From NCBI RefSeq assembly GCF_030655415.1, contig NZ_JAURVN010000004.1:248001-312000 (forward strand): a stretch of 64,000 nucleotides of DNA. Reading direction: 5' to 3'. Position numbers and translations under genes: made by a program. Each line of letters begins with the position of its first letter. Position 1 is the stretch's first letter. This document shows, one piece after another, positions 18,190-27,781 of the stretch. The stretch comes from Herminiimonas sp. (GTDB taxonomy: Bacteria; Pseudomonadota; Gammaproteobacteria; Burkholderiales; Burkholderiaceae). Under the pieces are notes generated by a model, which saw only the letters and a program-made list of their open reading frames with translations, made no database searches and was not told the DNA's origin.

Positions 18190-18836
18190 TACAAATTCAC
18201 GAAACGCTTTGCAATCGCCAAACCTATTGGCCCGCTTCGCTCTGGATGAAATTGAGTTGCCATCAAATTATTTTTTTGAATCGCGGCGCAAATTCTGTGT
18301 CCACCATAAACCGTATCAGCAAGCCGCATCGTGTCGTCTGCCGGGACAGCTGCAAATGAATGTACAAAGTAAACAGCCGGCTGATGCTGTTGAAAGTCGT
18401 CAAGCAGCGTACCGCCCCATTCTCTACCTGTTTCAGGCCTTGTTAGATGACTCCAGCCAATATGAGGGACGCGCTGAGGTTCACCTTCAGTTGTAATACC
18501 AGGTACAGCTCGAACATGTCCATTGAGTATGCCCAATCCAGCATGAAGTCCGAATTCCTCGCTCGACTCAAAAAACATTTGCATGCCAACACATATTCCA
18601 AGCAAGGGACGATCCGTTTCGGAGAAAAGACGCACAGCCTCTCCAAAACCCCTGCTTTCAATCTCACGAATACATTCGCTAAAAGAACCAACTCCAGGCA
18701 CCACTACTTTGTCTGCATGCAATAAATCCTTGGGGTCTTCCGTGACATGGACTTCTGCACCACAATGTTCGAAAGCGCGAACGACGTTCAATAGGTTGCA
18801 CATCCCATAGTCGATTAAAACTATTTTTTTAGACAT
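18189..18836 (-). CDS. HisH-like glutaminase, amidino-sugar set 1
   Basis: A 215-residue class I glutamine amidotransferase resembling HisH. The catalytic triad is intact: Cys in GICVGMQMFF, His and Glu in ATQFHPERSG. In histidine synthesis this subunit feeds ammonia to HisF, but in O-antigen loci HisH/HisF paralogues pair with an N-acetyl sugar amidotransferase to turn an acetamido into an acetamidino group. Its neighbours are exactly those two genes plus legF, so it is assigned to sugar modification, not histidine synthesis. It overlaps the HisF-like gene by eight bases. Confidence 0.88.
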   Translation of the reverse strand: MSKKIVLIDYGMCNLLNVVRAFEHCGAEVHVTEDPKDLLHADKVVVPGVGSFSECIREIESRGFGEAVRLFSETDRPLLGICVGMQMFFESSEEFGLHAGLGILNGHVRAVPGITTEGEPQRVPHIGWSHLTRPETGREWGGTLLDDFQQHQPAVYFVHSFAAVPADDTMRLADTVYGGHRICAAIQKNNLMATQFHPERSGPIGLAIAKRFVNL

Positions 18837-19596
18837 TGAGTTTTCTAACTGCCAAATTTGAATCGAGAGCAGATTGACGAAGTTCGTTCAATGAAGCTCG
18901 GTTATAGTGCAGAATGTCCGCCATTGCCACGGCATCTGCGCGACCTTCAGAAACAACGTTCAACATGTCATTCGCGCTTCCCATTCCACCACTGGCAATC
19001 ACAGGAACCGAAACCGTCGTGGATACGGCTTTTACCAAATCCACATCAAACCCTTTACGTGTTCCCTCACGATCCACTGATGTTAATAGAATTTCTCCGG
19101 CACCAAGAGATACCCCTCGTCCCGCCCATTCAACTACATCAATACCTGTACGTTCACGACCGTTATCCGTATAGGCTTCCCACCGTCCGGGGGCTACCTG
19201 CTTTGCCTCGATAGATAGCACCATTGCCTGTGTGCCAAAGCGGTGCGCGATCTCAGAAATTAATTCAGGTTTCGCGATAGCCGCTGTATTGACCGCAACT
19301 TTATCGGCACCAGAACGCAAAAGATGTCTTGCATCATCCACCGAGCGAATACCGCCACCAACTGTAATCGGGATGTAAACATTTTCTGCTGCACGCCGGA
19401 CGATATCGCTCAAATTATTACGTCCATACAAACTGGCCACAATATCCATGTAAATAAGCTCATCTGCCCCGGCCTCATAGTATCTGAGTGCAAACTCCTG
19501 AGGATCACCCATTACCCGCAAGCCTTCCAATCTGATGCCTTTGATCAGATTGGAACCTTTGATATCCAATCTTGGAATCAGACGGATGTTACTCAT
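18829..19596 (-). CDS. HisF-like ammonia channel protein, set 1
   Basis: A 255-residue TIM-barrel protein like HisF (imidazole glycerol phosphate cyclase). Asp11 of the cyclase is present (IPRLDIKG), but the second catalytic aspartate, Asp130 in true HisF, is glutamate here (LSIEAKQ), and the SVDREG loop also has Glu where HisF usually has Asp. IPITVGGGIRSVDDARHLL and VPVIASGGMGS phosphate loops are kept. The changes agree with a role as ammonia conduit for the sugar amidotransferase at 19589-20905. It overlaps both neighbours by eight bases, so the three genes are tightly coupled. Confidence 0.87.
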   Translation of the reverse strand: MSNIRLIPRLDIKGSNLIKGIRLEGLRVMGDPQEFALRYYEAGADELIYMDIVASLYGRNNLSDIVRRAAENVYIPITVGGGIRSVDDARHLLRSGADKVAVNTAAIAKPELISEIAHRFGTQAMVLSIEAKQVAPGRWEAYTDNGRERTGIDVVEWAGRGVSLGAGEILLTSVDREGTRKGFDVDLVKAVSTTVSVPVIASGGMGSANDMLNVVSEGRADAVAMADILHYNRASLNELRQSALDSNLAVRKLNV

Positions 19597-20905
19597 CCCA
19601 CACCGCGTGACGCAACTTCCACTGGTTATCTTCCCATTTCCAAAGATGCGGAGAGCGGAATGTATCCGTCAGCTTCATAAAATATTCTCTATCCATTATG
19701 GATTGTTCAAACATTTTGCTTGCTTCTGGAAATTCATTTTGCGGAATACTCAAATAGCGAAAGATTTCATCAGCAAATCGCTCCGGAAATTCATGATCGA
19801 AGCGTTTGACTAGAGCGACGCCTTCTTCCCTATCGATATCACCGGAACGAATTTCCTGCGCAGCGTCGTAACTTGCGCGACCAATACCAAACTTGGTTCC
19901 AGTCGTGAAGTAATGAAAATCATCAATCCGATCATCGATACTGTTGTACTTGCTATATGTTCCTGGTGTGCGCTCCGGCGACGCCTCAAAACCACCATGC
20001 TCCACCGCATAGTAATAACAACTTTGCGGATGCCATTTCAAGTAATAACCCAGGTAATGAACTTCAACCTTTTGCTCTTCAATTTGATGAGGATTTGCCG
20101 GCAAATATGGCAACAAGTCTTGATGCTCCACACCAAAATGTTTTTTCAGATCCGCTATGCTAACCCCACCCAAACTGACTTTGGATTGATCTTCAGCAGT
20201 AAAGTATGACCAGTCACGTTTTGCACTGTCTGTGTCGCCGATAGGATTACCATATTCCGCTTCATTTTCCCCGTAAAAAACAAGTGGAATCTTGTGCAGC
20301 AATGCCATTTTAGGCGCCAATGCCTTCTGGCCAAACATGAAGGCTTGAAACGGGTGAAACAGATTATCAACAGCCAAACGCGTCAGCAGCCGATGTACGC
20401 GTCCATTCGGTGTCATCAACAGATTGTCGTGACCGGCATGAATCCAGCTCTGAAAGTTTTTCCAGCCCCATTCTGTATAGACATGTGGCGCCCACGTCAC
20501 GGTGAGTGGATGCATTCCATACTTCGTACGAAGTATGTGCGAAGCATAAAAACTATCTTTACCTCCAGAACCAGGCACGATGCAATCGTAATTGCCATCT
20601 TTGCTGCGATGACGGTCGCACAGTTCACGCAAGCCACGCTCGCGCTCGTCCCAATCAATCGTGGCTTTCTTCCGCTCAGCAAAATTACACGCGTCACACA
20701 CACCATTTTCGTCAAAATGAATGGTTTTCTTCTTCGACTCTTTGGTGTGCGAATACTCAACCGCAGAATTCGGACGCTGATTCGAGATCACGCATTTTTT
20801 GCAATAAATAACTTCTTCCGGCAGCCCATACTTTGCCTCTAGCTTCTTACGCTCCGGAGCAAAATCTCCCTTATCTATTGCCTGCGGCGCAGGTATGCGA
20901 TCCAT
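19589..20905 (-). CDS. N-acetyl sugar amidotransferase (PseA/WbpG/WbuX family), set 1
   Basis: A 438-residue PP-loop ATPase that activates an N-acetyl group with ATP and adds ammonia to form an acetamidino group. The zinc-ribbon cysteines CKKC and CDAC flank residue 40-75; the PP-loop is SGGKDSFYASHI. It is about 60 residues longer than the second copy in this window. Set next to legF/legI, it probably makes a 5-acetamidino form of legionaminic acid, as in Legionella or Campylobacter; the substrate is inferred. The start is ATG 20905, with AAGGAG upstream and a promoter at 21004-21031. It is the first gene of a unit running to rmlD. Confidence 0.86.
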   Translation of the reverse strand: MDRIPAPQAIDKGDFAPERKKLEAKYGLPEEVIYCKKCVISNQRPNSAVEYSHTKESKKKTIHFDENGVCDACNFAERKKATIDWDERERGLRELCDRHRSKDGNYDCIVPGSGGKDSFYASHILRTKYGMHPLTVTWAPHVYTEWGWKNFQSWIHAGHDNLLMTPNGRVHRLLTRLAVDNLFHPFQAFMFGQKALAPKMALLHKIPLVFYGENEAEYGNPIGDTDSAKRDWSYFTAEDQSKVSLGGVSIADLKKHFGVEHQDLLPYLPANPHQIEEQKVEVHYLGYYLKWHPQSCYYYAVEHGGFEASPERTPGTYSKYNSIDDRIDDFHYFTTGTKFGIGRASYDAAQEIRSGDIDREEGVALVKRFDHEFPERFADEIFRYLSIPQNEFPEASKMFEQSIMDREYFMKLTDTFRSPHLWKWEDNQWKLRHAVWDE

Positions 20906-21003
20906 CACAACTCCTTAATATTAATAAAAACCACTATTTAATTTCAAACTTTAAAAGCAAACATACTGAACTTAGAGATTTATCCAGAAAGTAAATTGCC
21001 GAG

Positions 21004-21031
21004 ATTATAAAGACTATTCTCTCATCCTCAA
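21004..21031 (-). promoter_or_regulatory. Internal promoter ahead of the amidotransferase-leg-rml unit
   Basis: On the minus strand TTGAGG (21031-21026) and TATAAT (21009-21004) are 16 bases apart, in the 136-base AT-rich gap between the epimerase gene stop (21042) and the amidotransferase start (20905). It would give the downstream half of the locus its own transcription. Confidence 0.5.
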
Positions 21032-21041
21032 TCTCAATATC

Positions 21042-21992
21042 TTACTGGCAACAAGAATTTGCACTATTTACCGTTGTCTTCATTCCTACCTCGACACTAA
21101 AAGGGGGGTGCCAATCCAAAATTTGGCAAGTCCGGGAAATATCTACTTCCAAAGAACCCAGTAACCTATCTGCAAACTCAGCCTTCCCTAATAATGCGGC
21201 CACTGCAGTCATCCAGTTAGTCGGAACATTTAAAAGTCTAGGCTTGCGTCCCATCGCAGAAGCCAGTTGCCGGATAAGCTCAGGCGTACTCAAATCGCTG
21301 CCATCAGAAGCTAGAAAAGTCTGCGACGGCGCAGCTGGATGAACCACACATTGAAAAATCAAATCCGCAAGATTATCGACAAATATCATGCTTCGGCGAT
21401 TGTTTACTGCTCCAAACGGCAGAGGAATTTGTTTTTCAACTATTCGCATCAGCCTCTGAAAATTTGCTTTCACCATTGGCCCATATACTAATGGCGGCCT
21501 CACGATGACCCCCTCCATACCGGTTTTTTTTGCGATTTTCCACAACTCAGCTTCCGCCTCAGCCTTGGAAATTCCATATGGATCCGCAGGCGCCGGTGTG
21601 CTCATGTGGTTAAACGGCGTAGTAGTTTTTTCACCATTAACTTTAACCGAACTCACAAAAACAAATCGTTTGACACCAGCATTCGCGGCTTGAATTGCCA
21701 AGTTTTTCGTGCCCTCAACGTTTACCGAACGGAATAAGGCTAGAGGCTGCTCCGCAGTCTCGTTCATGACATGAACACGCGCTGCGCAATGTACGACTAC
21801 ATCAACACCCCCCAAGGCATTAGTCCAATCAGTAGCCGAATGAATATCTCCGACTGCAACCAAATCATTACCTGAGCTATTGATCAAACGTAAAGCTTGC
21901 CGGACATCAATGTGCGTCTCCTGCTTCAAGCGCTTGATTACCGCCTGTCCAACAAATCCATTCGCGCCCGTCACTAAAACTCTGAATGTCAT
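21042..21992 (-). CDS. NAD-dependent epimerase/dehydratase (WbpV/GalE-like)
   Basis: A 316-residue extended SDR enzyme acting on a nucleotide or lipid-linked sugar. It shows RVLVTGANGFVGQAVIKRL, VVHCAARVHVM, FVSSVKVNGE and the YxxxK motif in DPYGISKAEAEAE. Members of this group sit at the ends of O-antigen loci as 4-epimerases or 4-ketoreductases (WbpV, WbpK, WbnF types). The start is the ATG at 21992; an in-frame ATG at 22031 would lie inside the upstream gene. The precise reaction is not clear from the sequence; a 4-reductase/epimerase on an N-acetyl-6-deoxyhexose would suit the locus. Confidence 0.75.
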   Translation of the reverse strand: MTFRVLVTGANGFVGQAVIKRLKQETHIDVRQALRLINSSGNDLVAVGDIHSATDWTNALGGVDVVVHCAARVHVMNETAEQPLALFRSVNVEGTKNLAIQAANAGVKRFVFVSSVKVNGEKTTTPFNHMSTPAPADPYGISKAEAEAELWKIAKKTGMEGVIVRPPLVYGPMVKANFQRLMRIVEKQIPLPFGAVNNRRSMIFVDNLADLIFQCVVHPAAPSQTFLASDGSDLSTPELIRQLASAMGRKPRLLNVPTNWMTAVAALLGKAEFADRLLGSLEVDISRTCQILDWHPPFSVEVGMKTTVNSANSCCQ

Positions 21993-21996
21993 CGGT

Positions 21997-23247
21997 TTAC
22001 TTAATGTGAAGATGAAGTAATAACTGCTCAAGTCGGCAAATCAAAGCATCTCGTCTAAATTCTGCCATATAGTAACGATACCCTGACTCGCCCATTACAT
22101 ATCTTTGCTCAGGTTTCATCGCGGCCAACTCAGATGCAGCTTTGGCTAAATCCGCTGCGGCACCTGCTTGAGAAACCAAGCCAGCCTCAGCATCAAGAAT
22201 GACCGAGGCACCTTCTCCATCCAACATTGCCAACAACGGTTTGCCCGCAGCAAGGTAAGACTGAACCTTTCCGGGAATTGTCAGAGAGAAAATTTCGTCT
22301 GCTTTCAAAGACACCAGCAACGCGTCTGCAGCCGTATAAAAGGAAGGCATGCGCTCTAGAGGAAATCTGCCCAGCATAGTCACAGTATTGGAAAGACCAA
22401 GACGAACAATTTCCTGCTTGACCCATTCAGCAGCACGCCCATCACCCACAATAATCCATTGAATATCTTTTTGTTGCGCCGTCAATTCGGCAGCAGCAAG
22501 AACCGCCGGAAAATCCTGAGCGTCGCCGATATTACCTGCAAATAGAATTTTGAAAGTGCCCTCGAATTGCATCAATTCTTCGGCAGGCTCCACTGATATC
22601 TGATCAGAAAAAATATCCTCTGCCCAATTTGGAAAAAATTCTATTTTTTGATCTTTACGGCAGTATTTTTGAATATGTATAACGAATGATTTTGATTGCG
22701 CAAGAAGGACGTCGCATCGGCTATATATAAAAGACACCAGGTAGCCGACCAAACGCAAGACAACCCTTGATTTAACGACACCAACCGCCTTCAGGCTATC
22801 AGGCCAAAGATCAAGAACCCAAAATGCAACAGGAGCCTTTTTGAGCCATCTCAACAAGATAGCTGGAAGTCCTACAGTGACTGGCGATGGCTCAAAAACA
22901 AAGATCCGATCAAACTTTTTTTTCCGTAATTTCAGTACCCCAAAAAAACAAGCACTCAACGCAAAACTTGCATAGTTCAGCGCTAGACGGAAGGCACCCT
23001 GCCCTCGTGGAAACAAAGGAACCCTGACTACTTCCACGCCGTCATACAGACTGTACAAGTGCGGATTTCTTGTGAAATCTTCAAATACTTTGCCATCTGG
23101 ATAATTTGGGTAGCCAGTGAGCACCGTCACTTCATGCCCCTTCTTTTTTAACTCAGAGGCTAGATCGTTAATGCGAAAATTTTCAGGCCAGAAATACTGA
23201 CTAACAACAAGGATCTTCAATGGATATCTCGTCAGGGACGCTGCCAT
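21997..23247 (-). CDS. Glycosyltransferase family 4 (WbuB-like)
   Basis: A 416-residue GT-B fold glycosyltransferase. The N-terminal part has KILVVSQYFWPENFRINDLA and GHEVTVLTGYPNYPDG, typical of WbuB-type enzymes that transfer L-FucNAc in O-antigen assembly. The C-terminal nucleotide-sugar site has ILFAGNIGDAQDF, DGRAAEWVKQE and VQSYLAAGKPLLAMLDGEG. It lies directly after the fnlABC genes, which make UDP-L-FucNAc, so an L-FucNAc transferase is the likely role. ATG 23247 overlaps fnlC by 16 bases; TTG 23220 is an alternative start with a better ribosome binding site. Confidence 0.82.
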   Translation of the reverse strand: MAASLTRYPLKILVVSQYFWPENFRINDLASELKKKGHEVTVLTGYPNYPDGKVFEDFTRNPHLYSLYDGVEVVRVPLFPRGQGAFRLALNYASFALSACFFGVLKLRKKKFDRIFVFEPSPVTVGLPAILLRWLKKAPVAFWVLDLWPDSLKAVGVVKSRVVLRLVGYLVSFIYSRCDVLLAQSKSFVIHIQKYCRKDQKIEFFPNWAEDIFSDQISVEPAEELMQFEGTFKILFAGNIGDAQDFPAVLAAAELTAQQKDIQWIIVGDGRAAEWVKQEIVRLGLSNTVTMLGRFPLERMPSFYTAADALLVSLKADEIFSLTIPGKVQSYLAAGKPLLAMLDGEGASVILDAEAGLVSQAGAAADLAKAASELAAMKPEQRYVMGESGYRYYMAEFRRDALICRLEQLLLHLHIK

Positions 23248-24356
23248 ACAACGCGATTTATGTAATCCGTATAGCTCAAGATAATGCGCACTACTTTTTC
23301 GGAAACATTGGGCATGCTGTAATCCGCAACCGGGCGCCGGATGAAGCGTGTATTTTGCTGATCTAGAACGGCCAATGCTTGCAAAACACGCTCCGTATTC
23401 AAACCTGTCATCATCACAGCAGCCTCTTCCATCGCCTCAGGACGTTCATGCGCTTCACGAATGTTAATTGCGCGAAAATCAAGAATTGAAGACTCTTCGC
23501 TGATTGTGCCACTGTCGGAAAGCACCGCGCGTGAACATTGCTGCAGCTTTACGTAATCTTTAAATCCCATCGGTTTAAGCAGCCGTACATGAGGATGAAA
23601 CTGAATACCTTTAGCATCAATACGTTTCTTGGTGCGAGGATGAGTCGACATGATGACCGGACAATCAAAACGTAATGCCAGTTCATTGAGCGTATTGACC
23701 AGTCCGTCAAGAAGACGATCAGAATCCACATTCTCTTCTCTGTGAGCGCTCACCACAAAATAATTTCCCGCTTCGAGATTTAATTTAACCAGAACATCCG
23801 AGTTATCAATACCTTTTTTGTAATGATTCAAAACCTCAAACATTGGGCTACCCGTTTTTATTATGCGGTCGGCTGGCAAGCCCTCCCGCAATAAATACTC
23901 GCGAGCGATATCACTATACGTAAGGTTAATATCGGCAATGTGATCGACGATCTTACGATTTGTCTCTTCGGGAACACGTTGGTCAAAGCACCTGTTCCCC
24001 GCTTCCATGTGAAAAATTGGTATTTTTCTTCTTTTTGCCGGAAGCGCCGCGAGACAACTATTGGTGTCGCCCAGCACTAACACTGCGTCGGGACACACTT
24101 CTTCCAGTACCTTGTCGACTTCAATAATGACGTTGCCGATCGTCTGTGCGGCATTTGCTCCTGCCGCATTAAGAAAATAATCGGGTTTACGCACTTCCAG
24201 ATCTTGGAAAAATATCTCATTTAGTTCGTAATCATAATTCTGGCCTGTGTGAACCAAGGTATGGTCGCAATAACGATCCAAAGCGCAGAGTACCCGGGAC
24301 AATCTAATGATTTCGGGACGAGTACCGACAACGGTCAAGACTTTAAGTTTTTTCAT
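23232..24356 (-). CDS. fnlC: UDP-sugar 2-epimerase, non-hydrolysing (FnlC/WecB type)
   Basis: A 374-residue non-hydrolysing 2-epimerase of the WecB family. TVVGTRPEIIRLSRVL, HTGQNYDYELNEIFF, VLGDTNSCLA, HMEAGNRCFDQRVPEETNR and LSDSGTISEESSIL are the family blocks. Next to fnlA and fnlB it should do the last step to UDP-N-acetyl-L-fucosamine. It is also the only WecB-type enzyme in the window, so it might have to serve the diamino-uronate branch (WbpI role) if that branch ends in a manno sugar. Its start overlaps fnlB by 14 bases. Confidence 0.9.
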   Translation of the reverse strand: MKKLKVLTVVGTRPEIIRLSRVLCALDRYCDHTLVHTGQNYDYELNEIFFQDLEVRKPDYFLNAAGANAAQTIGNVIIEVDKVLEEVCPDAVLVLGDTNSCLAALPAKRRKIPIFHMEAGNRCFDQRVPEETNRKIVDHIADINLTYSDIAREYLLREGLPADRIIKTGSPMFEVLNHYKKGIDNSDVLVKLNLEAGNYFVVSAHREENVDSDRLLDGLVNTLNELALRFDCPVIMSTHPRTKKRIDAKGIQFHPHVRLLKPMGFKDYVKLQQCSRAVLSDSGTISEESSILDFRAINIREAHERPEAMEEAAVMMTGLNTERVLQALAVLDQQNTRFIRRPVADYSMPNVSEKVVRIILSYTDYINRVVWQRP

Positions 24357-25464
24357 GATTTACTGGACGTGCATAAGTATCTGGGTGATCACGATCGAAA
24401 ATTTCATTAGCCCAAAGCATGACGATCATCTCTTCGTCACCAACATTTGTAATGTCATGCGTCCATCCAGGAACTGTTTCCACAATTTCAGGCTTATCTC
24501 CCGAAGTATGGAGAACATAATATTGATTTGTTTGAATGTGACGAAAGCCGAATTTAGCCGTTCCTCTGATTACCAAGAATTTTTCGGTTTTTGAATGATG
24601 ATAGTGTCCTCCGCGCGTAATACCGGGATGGGCGGTGAAATACGAAAACTGCCCAGAGTCAGGGGTCTTAAGCATTTCGACAAATACACCGCGCGGATCT
24701 CCATGCTGGGGCACCCCATAGGAAAAATCTTCGGGCCTCAAATAACTGACGTAGGTTGCGTAAAGCGCCCTTACAAGTCCGGTTCCCACGCGCTCTGTCA
24801 CTAACGTTTGACGACTGTTCTTAAACAAATAAATTTGTTCGGCAAGTTTGCCTACAGTGCTTTCATACTGAGTTGGGACATTTACATAAAGTCCACCATT
24901 CTCAACGCCATCAATAATTTCTAAAAATTTATCGATGACATCATCGATATACACCAAACTTATGTTCGCATTCGGGTCGTTAATCTGGATATCCAAACCC
25001 CGACTGATGTTGTGACAAAAGGTCGCAACAGCCGAGTTATAGTTTGGTTTGCACCATTTTCCAAATACATTGGGCAATCGAAAAATATGTACGCTTCCTG
25101 CGTTATTTCTATTTAATTCAGCCAACGCATTTTCAGCGGCTAATTTACTGCTCCCGTAAGCATTGTCTTTTTCGGCCTGAATCGAAGAGGTGTACACCAC
25201 CTTTGGATGCCTACCTGATTTCAAAATCAGTTGGCATAACTCCGAAGTTAACTCTACATTCCCAGAAATGAATTCTGCCTCATCAAGTGGACGATTAATA
25301 CCGGCCAAATGAAAGATACAATCGGCGGCCTCAACATATTGAGCTAATTGATCCCTCGTGGACTCACGCGTGAATTGTATAATCTCCACGCTTGCACGTT
25401 CGCTCAATCTCGCTACAAGATTCTTCCCAATAAATCCACTGGCACCCGTAATCAATATCCGCAT
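24343..25464 (-). CDS. fnlB: Bifunctional SDR-cupin reductase (FnlB/WbjC/CapF)
   Basis: A 373-residue two-domain enzyme: an N-terminal SDR (ILITGASGFIGKNLVARL, YGSSKLAAENAL as YxxxK motif) and a C-terminal cupin (about 245-373, with GITRGGHYHHSKTEKFLVI holding the metal-binding histidines). It epimerises and reduces the 4-keto intermediate in UDP-L-FucNAc synthesis. The domain order and length fit CapF/WbjC. It lies two bases after fnlA and overlaps fnlC. Confidence 0.92.
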   Translation of the reverse strand: MRILITGASGFIGKNLVARLSERASVEIIQFTRESTRDQLAQYVEAADCIFHLAGINRPLDEAEFISGNVELTSELCQLILKSGRHPKVVYTSSIQAEKDNAYGSSKLAAENALAELNRNNAGSVHIFRLPNVFGKWCKPNYNSAVATFCHNISRGLDIQINDPNANISLVYIDDVIDKFLEIIDGVENGGLYVNVPTQYESTVGKLAEQIYLFKNSRQTLVTERVGTGLVRALYATYVSYLRPEDFSYGVPQHGDPRGVFVEMLKTPDSGQFSYFTAHPGITRGGHYHHSKTEKFLVIRGTAKFGFRHIQTNQYYVLHTSGDKPEIVETVPGWTHDITNVGDEEMIVMLWANEIFDRDHPDTYARPVNHEKT

Positions 25465-25466
25465 GA

Positions 25467-26501
25467 TTAATCGATCGCCTGCGCAGTTCTGCCTGCTAAT
25501 AAATCCTGAATGAAATCAAGTTTGAGCAACAATTGGGTCATTCCTACTTCATCTAATCTCTCGGTATTGTGAGAGTTATAGTCTTCACTATTAGATATGC
25601 GAGACTCGCCTTGCTCCACATACTTTCCGTAATTCAAATCACGTAGATCAGGAGGAATTCGATAATAATCTCCGCGATCTTCTGCCGCAGCCATTTCTTC
25701 ACGACTGAGCAATGTTTCAAATAATTTTTCTCCGTGCCGCGTCCCAATCACGTCAATGCTGTGTGTAGTTTTTTGAAGCAAACCAAGCAGTGCACTCGCA
25801 AGTACTTCAATGGTTGCTGCTGGTGCCTTTTGCACAAAAATATCGCCATTCTTACCATTCTGGAAGGCATACAAAACCAAATCAACGGCATCTTCCAACG
25901 TCATCATAAATCGCGTCATGGCAGGATCGGTAATCGTCAAAGCTTTACCTGCCTGCAACTGTTCGACAAACAAAGGAATTACAGACCCTCGCGACGCCAT
26001 CACATTACCGTATCGGGTCCCGCAAACCACCGTTTCAGTTCCTTCGAGATTCCGTGATTTTGCAACCATCACCTTCTCCATCATTGCCTTGGATATTCCC
26101 ATTGCATTAATTGGATATACCGCCTTGTCAGTACTCAAACAAACTACACGCGCCACCTTTGAAACGATCGCAGCTTCGAGTACGCTTTCCGTTCCAATGA
26201 TGTTTGTCTTTACAGCCTCCATAGGATGAAACTCACACGAAGGTACCTGCTTTAACGCAGCTGCGTGGAAAACATAATCCACGCCCCGCATTGCATTCAT
26301 CACGCTACCGTAATCCCTGACATCACCGATATAGAATTTCAATTTTGGATTATTGAACTTCTTGCGCATGTCATCCTGCTTCTTCTCGTCTCGGCTGAAT
26401 ATTCTTATTTCTGCAATATCGGTATCCAGGAAACGTGTCAACACAGCGTTACCAAACGAACCTGTTCCACCGGTTATCAATAATATTTTTTTATCAAACA
26501 T
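25467..26501 (-). CDS. fnlA: UDP-GlcNAc 4,6-dehydratase/5-epimerase (FnlA/WbjB/CapE)
   Basis: A 344-residue soluble SDR that starts UDP-L-FucNAc synthesis by dehydrating and C5-epimerising UDP-GlcNAc. Motifs: LLITGGTGSFGNAVLTRF, YVFHAAALKQVPSCEFHPME, and STDKAVYPINAMGISKAMME, where the active-site Asp-Lys and Lys replace the normal YxxxK. A GTRYGNVMASRGSVIPLF block closes the fold. First of the fnlABC trio; 56 bases after the upstream glycosyltransferase gene. Confidence 0.94.
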   Translation of the reverse strand: MFDKKILLITGGTGSFGNAVLTRFLDTDIAEIRIFSRDEKKQDDMRKKFNNPKLKFYIGDVRDYGSVMNAMRGVDYVFHAAALKQVPSCEFHPMEAVKTNIIGTESVLEAAIVSKVARVVCLSTDKAVYPINAMGISKAMMEKVMVAKSRNLEGTETVVCGTRYGNVMASRGSVIPLFVEQLQAGKALTITDPAMTRFMMTLEDAVDLVLYAFQNGKNGDIFVQKAPAATIEVLASALLGLLQKTTHSIDVIGTRHGEKLFETLLSREEMAAAEDRGDYYRIPPDLRDLNYGKYVEQGESRISNSEDYNSHNTERLDEVGMTQLLLKLDFIQDLLAGRTAQAID

Positions 26502-26557
26502 AGTTTTTCTAGCTAGATGAGCGCTCTGGTCGAGATATTAACCATGAACCGCAGGGA

Positions 26558-27781
26558 TTATTTTTTTACAAAAGCATTTATGCAACGACGATATAACGAA
26601 AGCAGTTTTTCAGAATTACGAGCCGCATCAAAATTTTGATGCGCCATCAAACGTGCAGCAGCCCCATAATTACTTGAAATGTTACGGTTGTTCGCCAGAA
26701 ACATTAGAGCCTCAGCTAATTTAATCGGATCCCTCGGAGGGACAGCCAATCCGGTTACTCCATTTATCAAGGTATCTGGTTTGGGTTCTTGGACAGCGAC
26801 CACGCTAGGAATGCCCGAATAAGCAGCTTCAAATATTGGTCTCCCCGGCGCATCGTAATGTGACGGGAAGCAAAGCAGATCCATATTCTGGTACACGCGC
26901 TGAATATCTGTAGTCGATCCCATTAAATGGAAACGATCCGTTAAATCATATTCCTGAATCAAACGCTCCAAGTCAGCTCTTACGTCTTGGGCAAGTCCAA
27001 GTTTTTTCAAAAAATATCCGTAAATACCGCGAAGCTGCCGCGCATTTTCACCAATGATAATAAATTCGACATCAGCGCCAGACTGCTTTATTAATTTGGC
27101 GGCTTCGACCAACTCGTACAAGCCTTTGACACGCAACAAGTTACCTACGAACCCAACTTTATAGGATGTTTTTCGTAAAGACTTTAAGCGCACATCCAAA
27201 TCTTGATCCAAAACAACTTCAACTGCGGGAGTAAATGCATTGTGAATAACGTCAACCTGCAAATTATCAGGCAGACTTGCTTTTACGTTCTCGTCAATGG
27301 CAATAACAGCCGTGACCTTATTTTCTAAAACTGCATTCACCCATTTCGTCTGGAGTGACAGGTCTTTTCTTGCCAAAGATCGGACATGAACCACGACTGG
27401 TGCAGAGAACAAGCAGCGTGCAATTAACATGGGAATCAAACCGGTAAATTCATTTAAATGAATTAAGTCCATGCGTCCCCACCGACGGCGTGCCTGAAAT
27501 AAAGTGAAGATTGTTCCTGGCAAATACAAAATTTCGCGAAATGCAACTAACCATCGCACTCCGCGATAATAACTGTACCGAGTATTATCAAATTGAGTCA
27601 GGCCACGTGTTTGAATCACGTCATTCGCAATCTGCCCAAAGAATTCTTCCACCGAGCCTCTTTGCGTGACAAAGTAGGCGTCTACCTCATCCTTGGGCAG
27701 AGCCCTAATCGCCTCAAACAAGCTACGGGAAGATCCACCAAATGCACCGATCAAATGGATATATAAAACCTTAATAGCCAT
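26558..27781 (-). CDS. Glycosyltransferase family 4
   Basis: A 407-residue GT-B glycosyltransferase. IKVLYIHLIGAFGGSSRSLF forms the N-terminal acceptor loop; the donor site includes GFVGNLLRVKGLYELVEAA and the ExxxxxxP-type block PIFEAAYSGIPSVVAVQEP, followed by NGVTGLAVPPRDPIKLAEAL. The start is ATG 27781, sharing one base with the stop of the upstream amidotransferase gene (TAATG); a four-codon extension is possible but lies within that gene. Sugar specificity is unknown; position suggests the transfer of the amidino-modified or FucNAc residue. Confidence 0.84.
   Translation of the reverse strand: MAIKVLYIHLIGAFGGSSRSLFEAIRALPKDEVDAYFVTQRGSVEEFFGQIANDVIQTRGLTQFDNTRYSYYRGVRWLVAFREILYLPGTIFTLFQARRRWGRMDLIHLNEFTGLIPMLIARCLFSAPVVVHVRSLARKDLSLQTKWVNAVLENKVTAVIAIDENVKASLPDNLQVDVIHNAFTPAVEVVLDQDLDVRLKSLRKTSYKVGFVGNLLRVKGLYELVEAAKLIKQSGADVEFIIIGENARQLRGIYGYFLKKLGLAQDVRADLERLIQEYDLTDRFHLMGSTTDIQRVYQNMDLLCFPSHYDAPGRPIFEAAYSGIPSVVAVQEPKPDTLINGVTGLAVPPRDPIKLAEALMFLANNRNISSNYGAAARLMAHQNFDAARNSEKLLSLYRRCINAFVKK

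Noticed and set aside
18189..19596. HisH- and HisF-like genes as part of the histidine operon
   Set aside because: No other his genes are near, the HisF-like protein lacks a catalytic aspartate, and both genes overlap an N-acetyl sugar amidotransferase gene.
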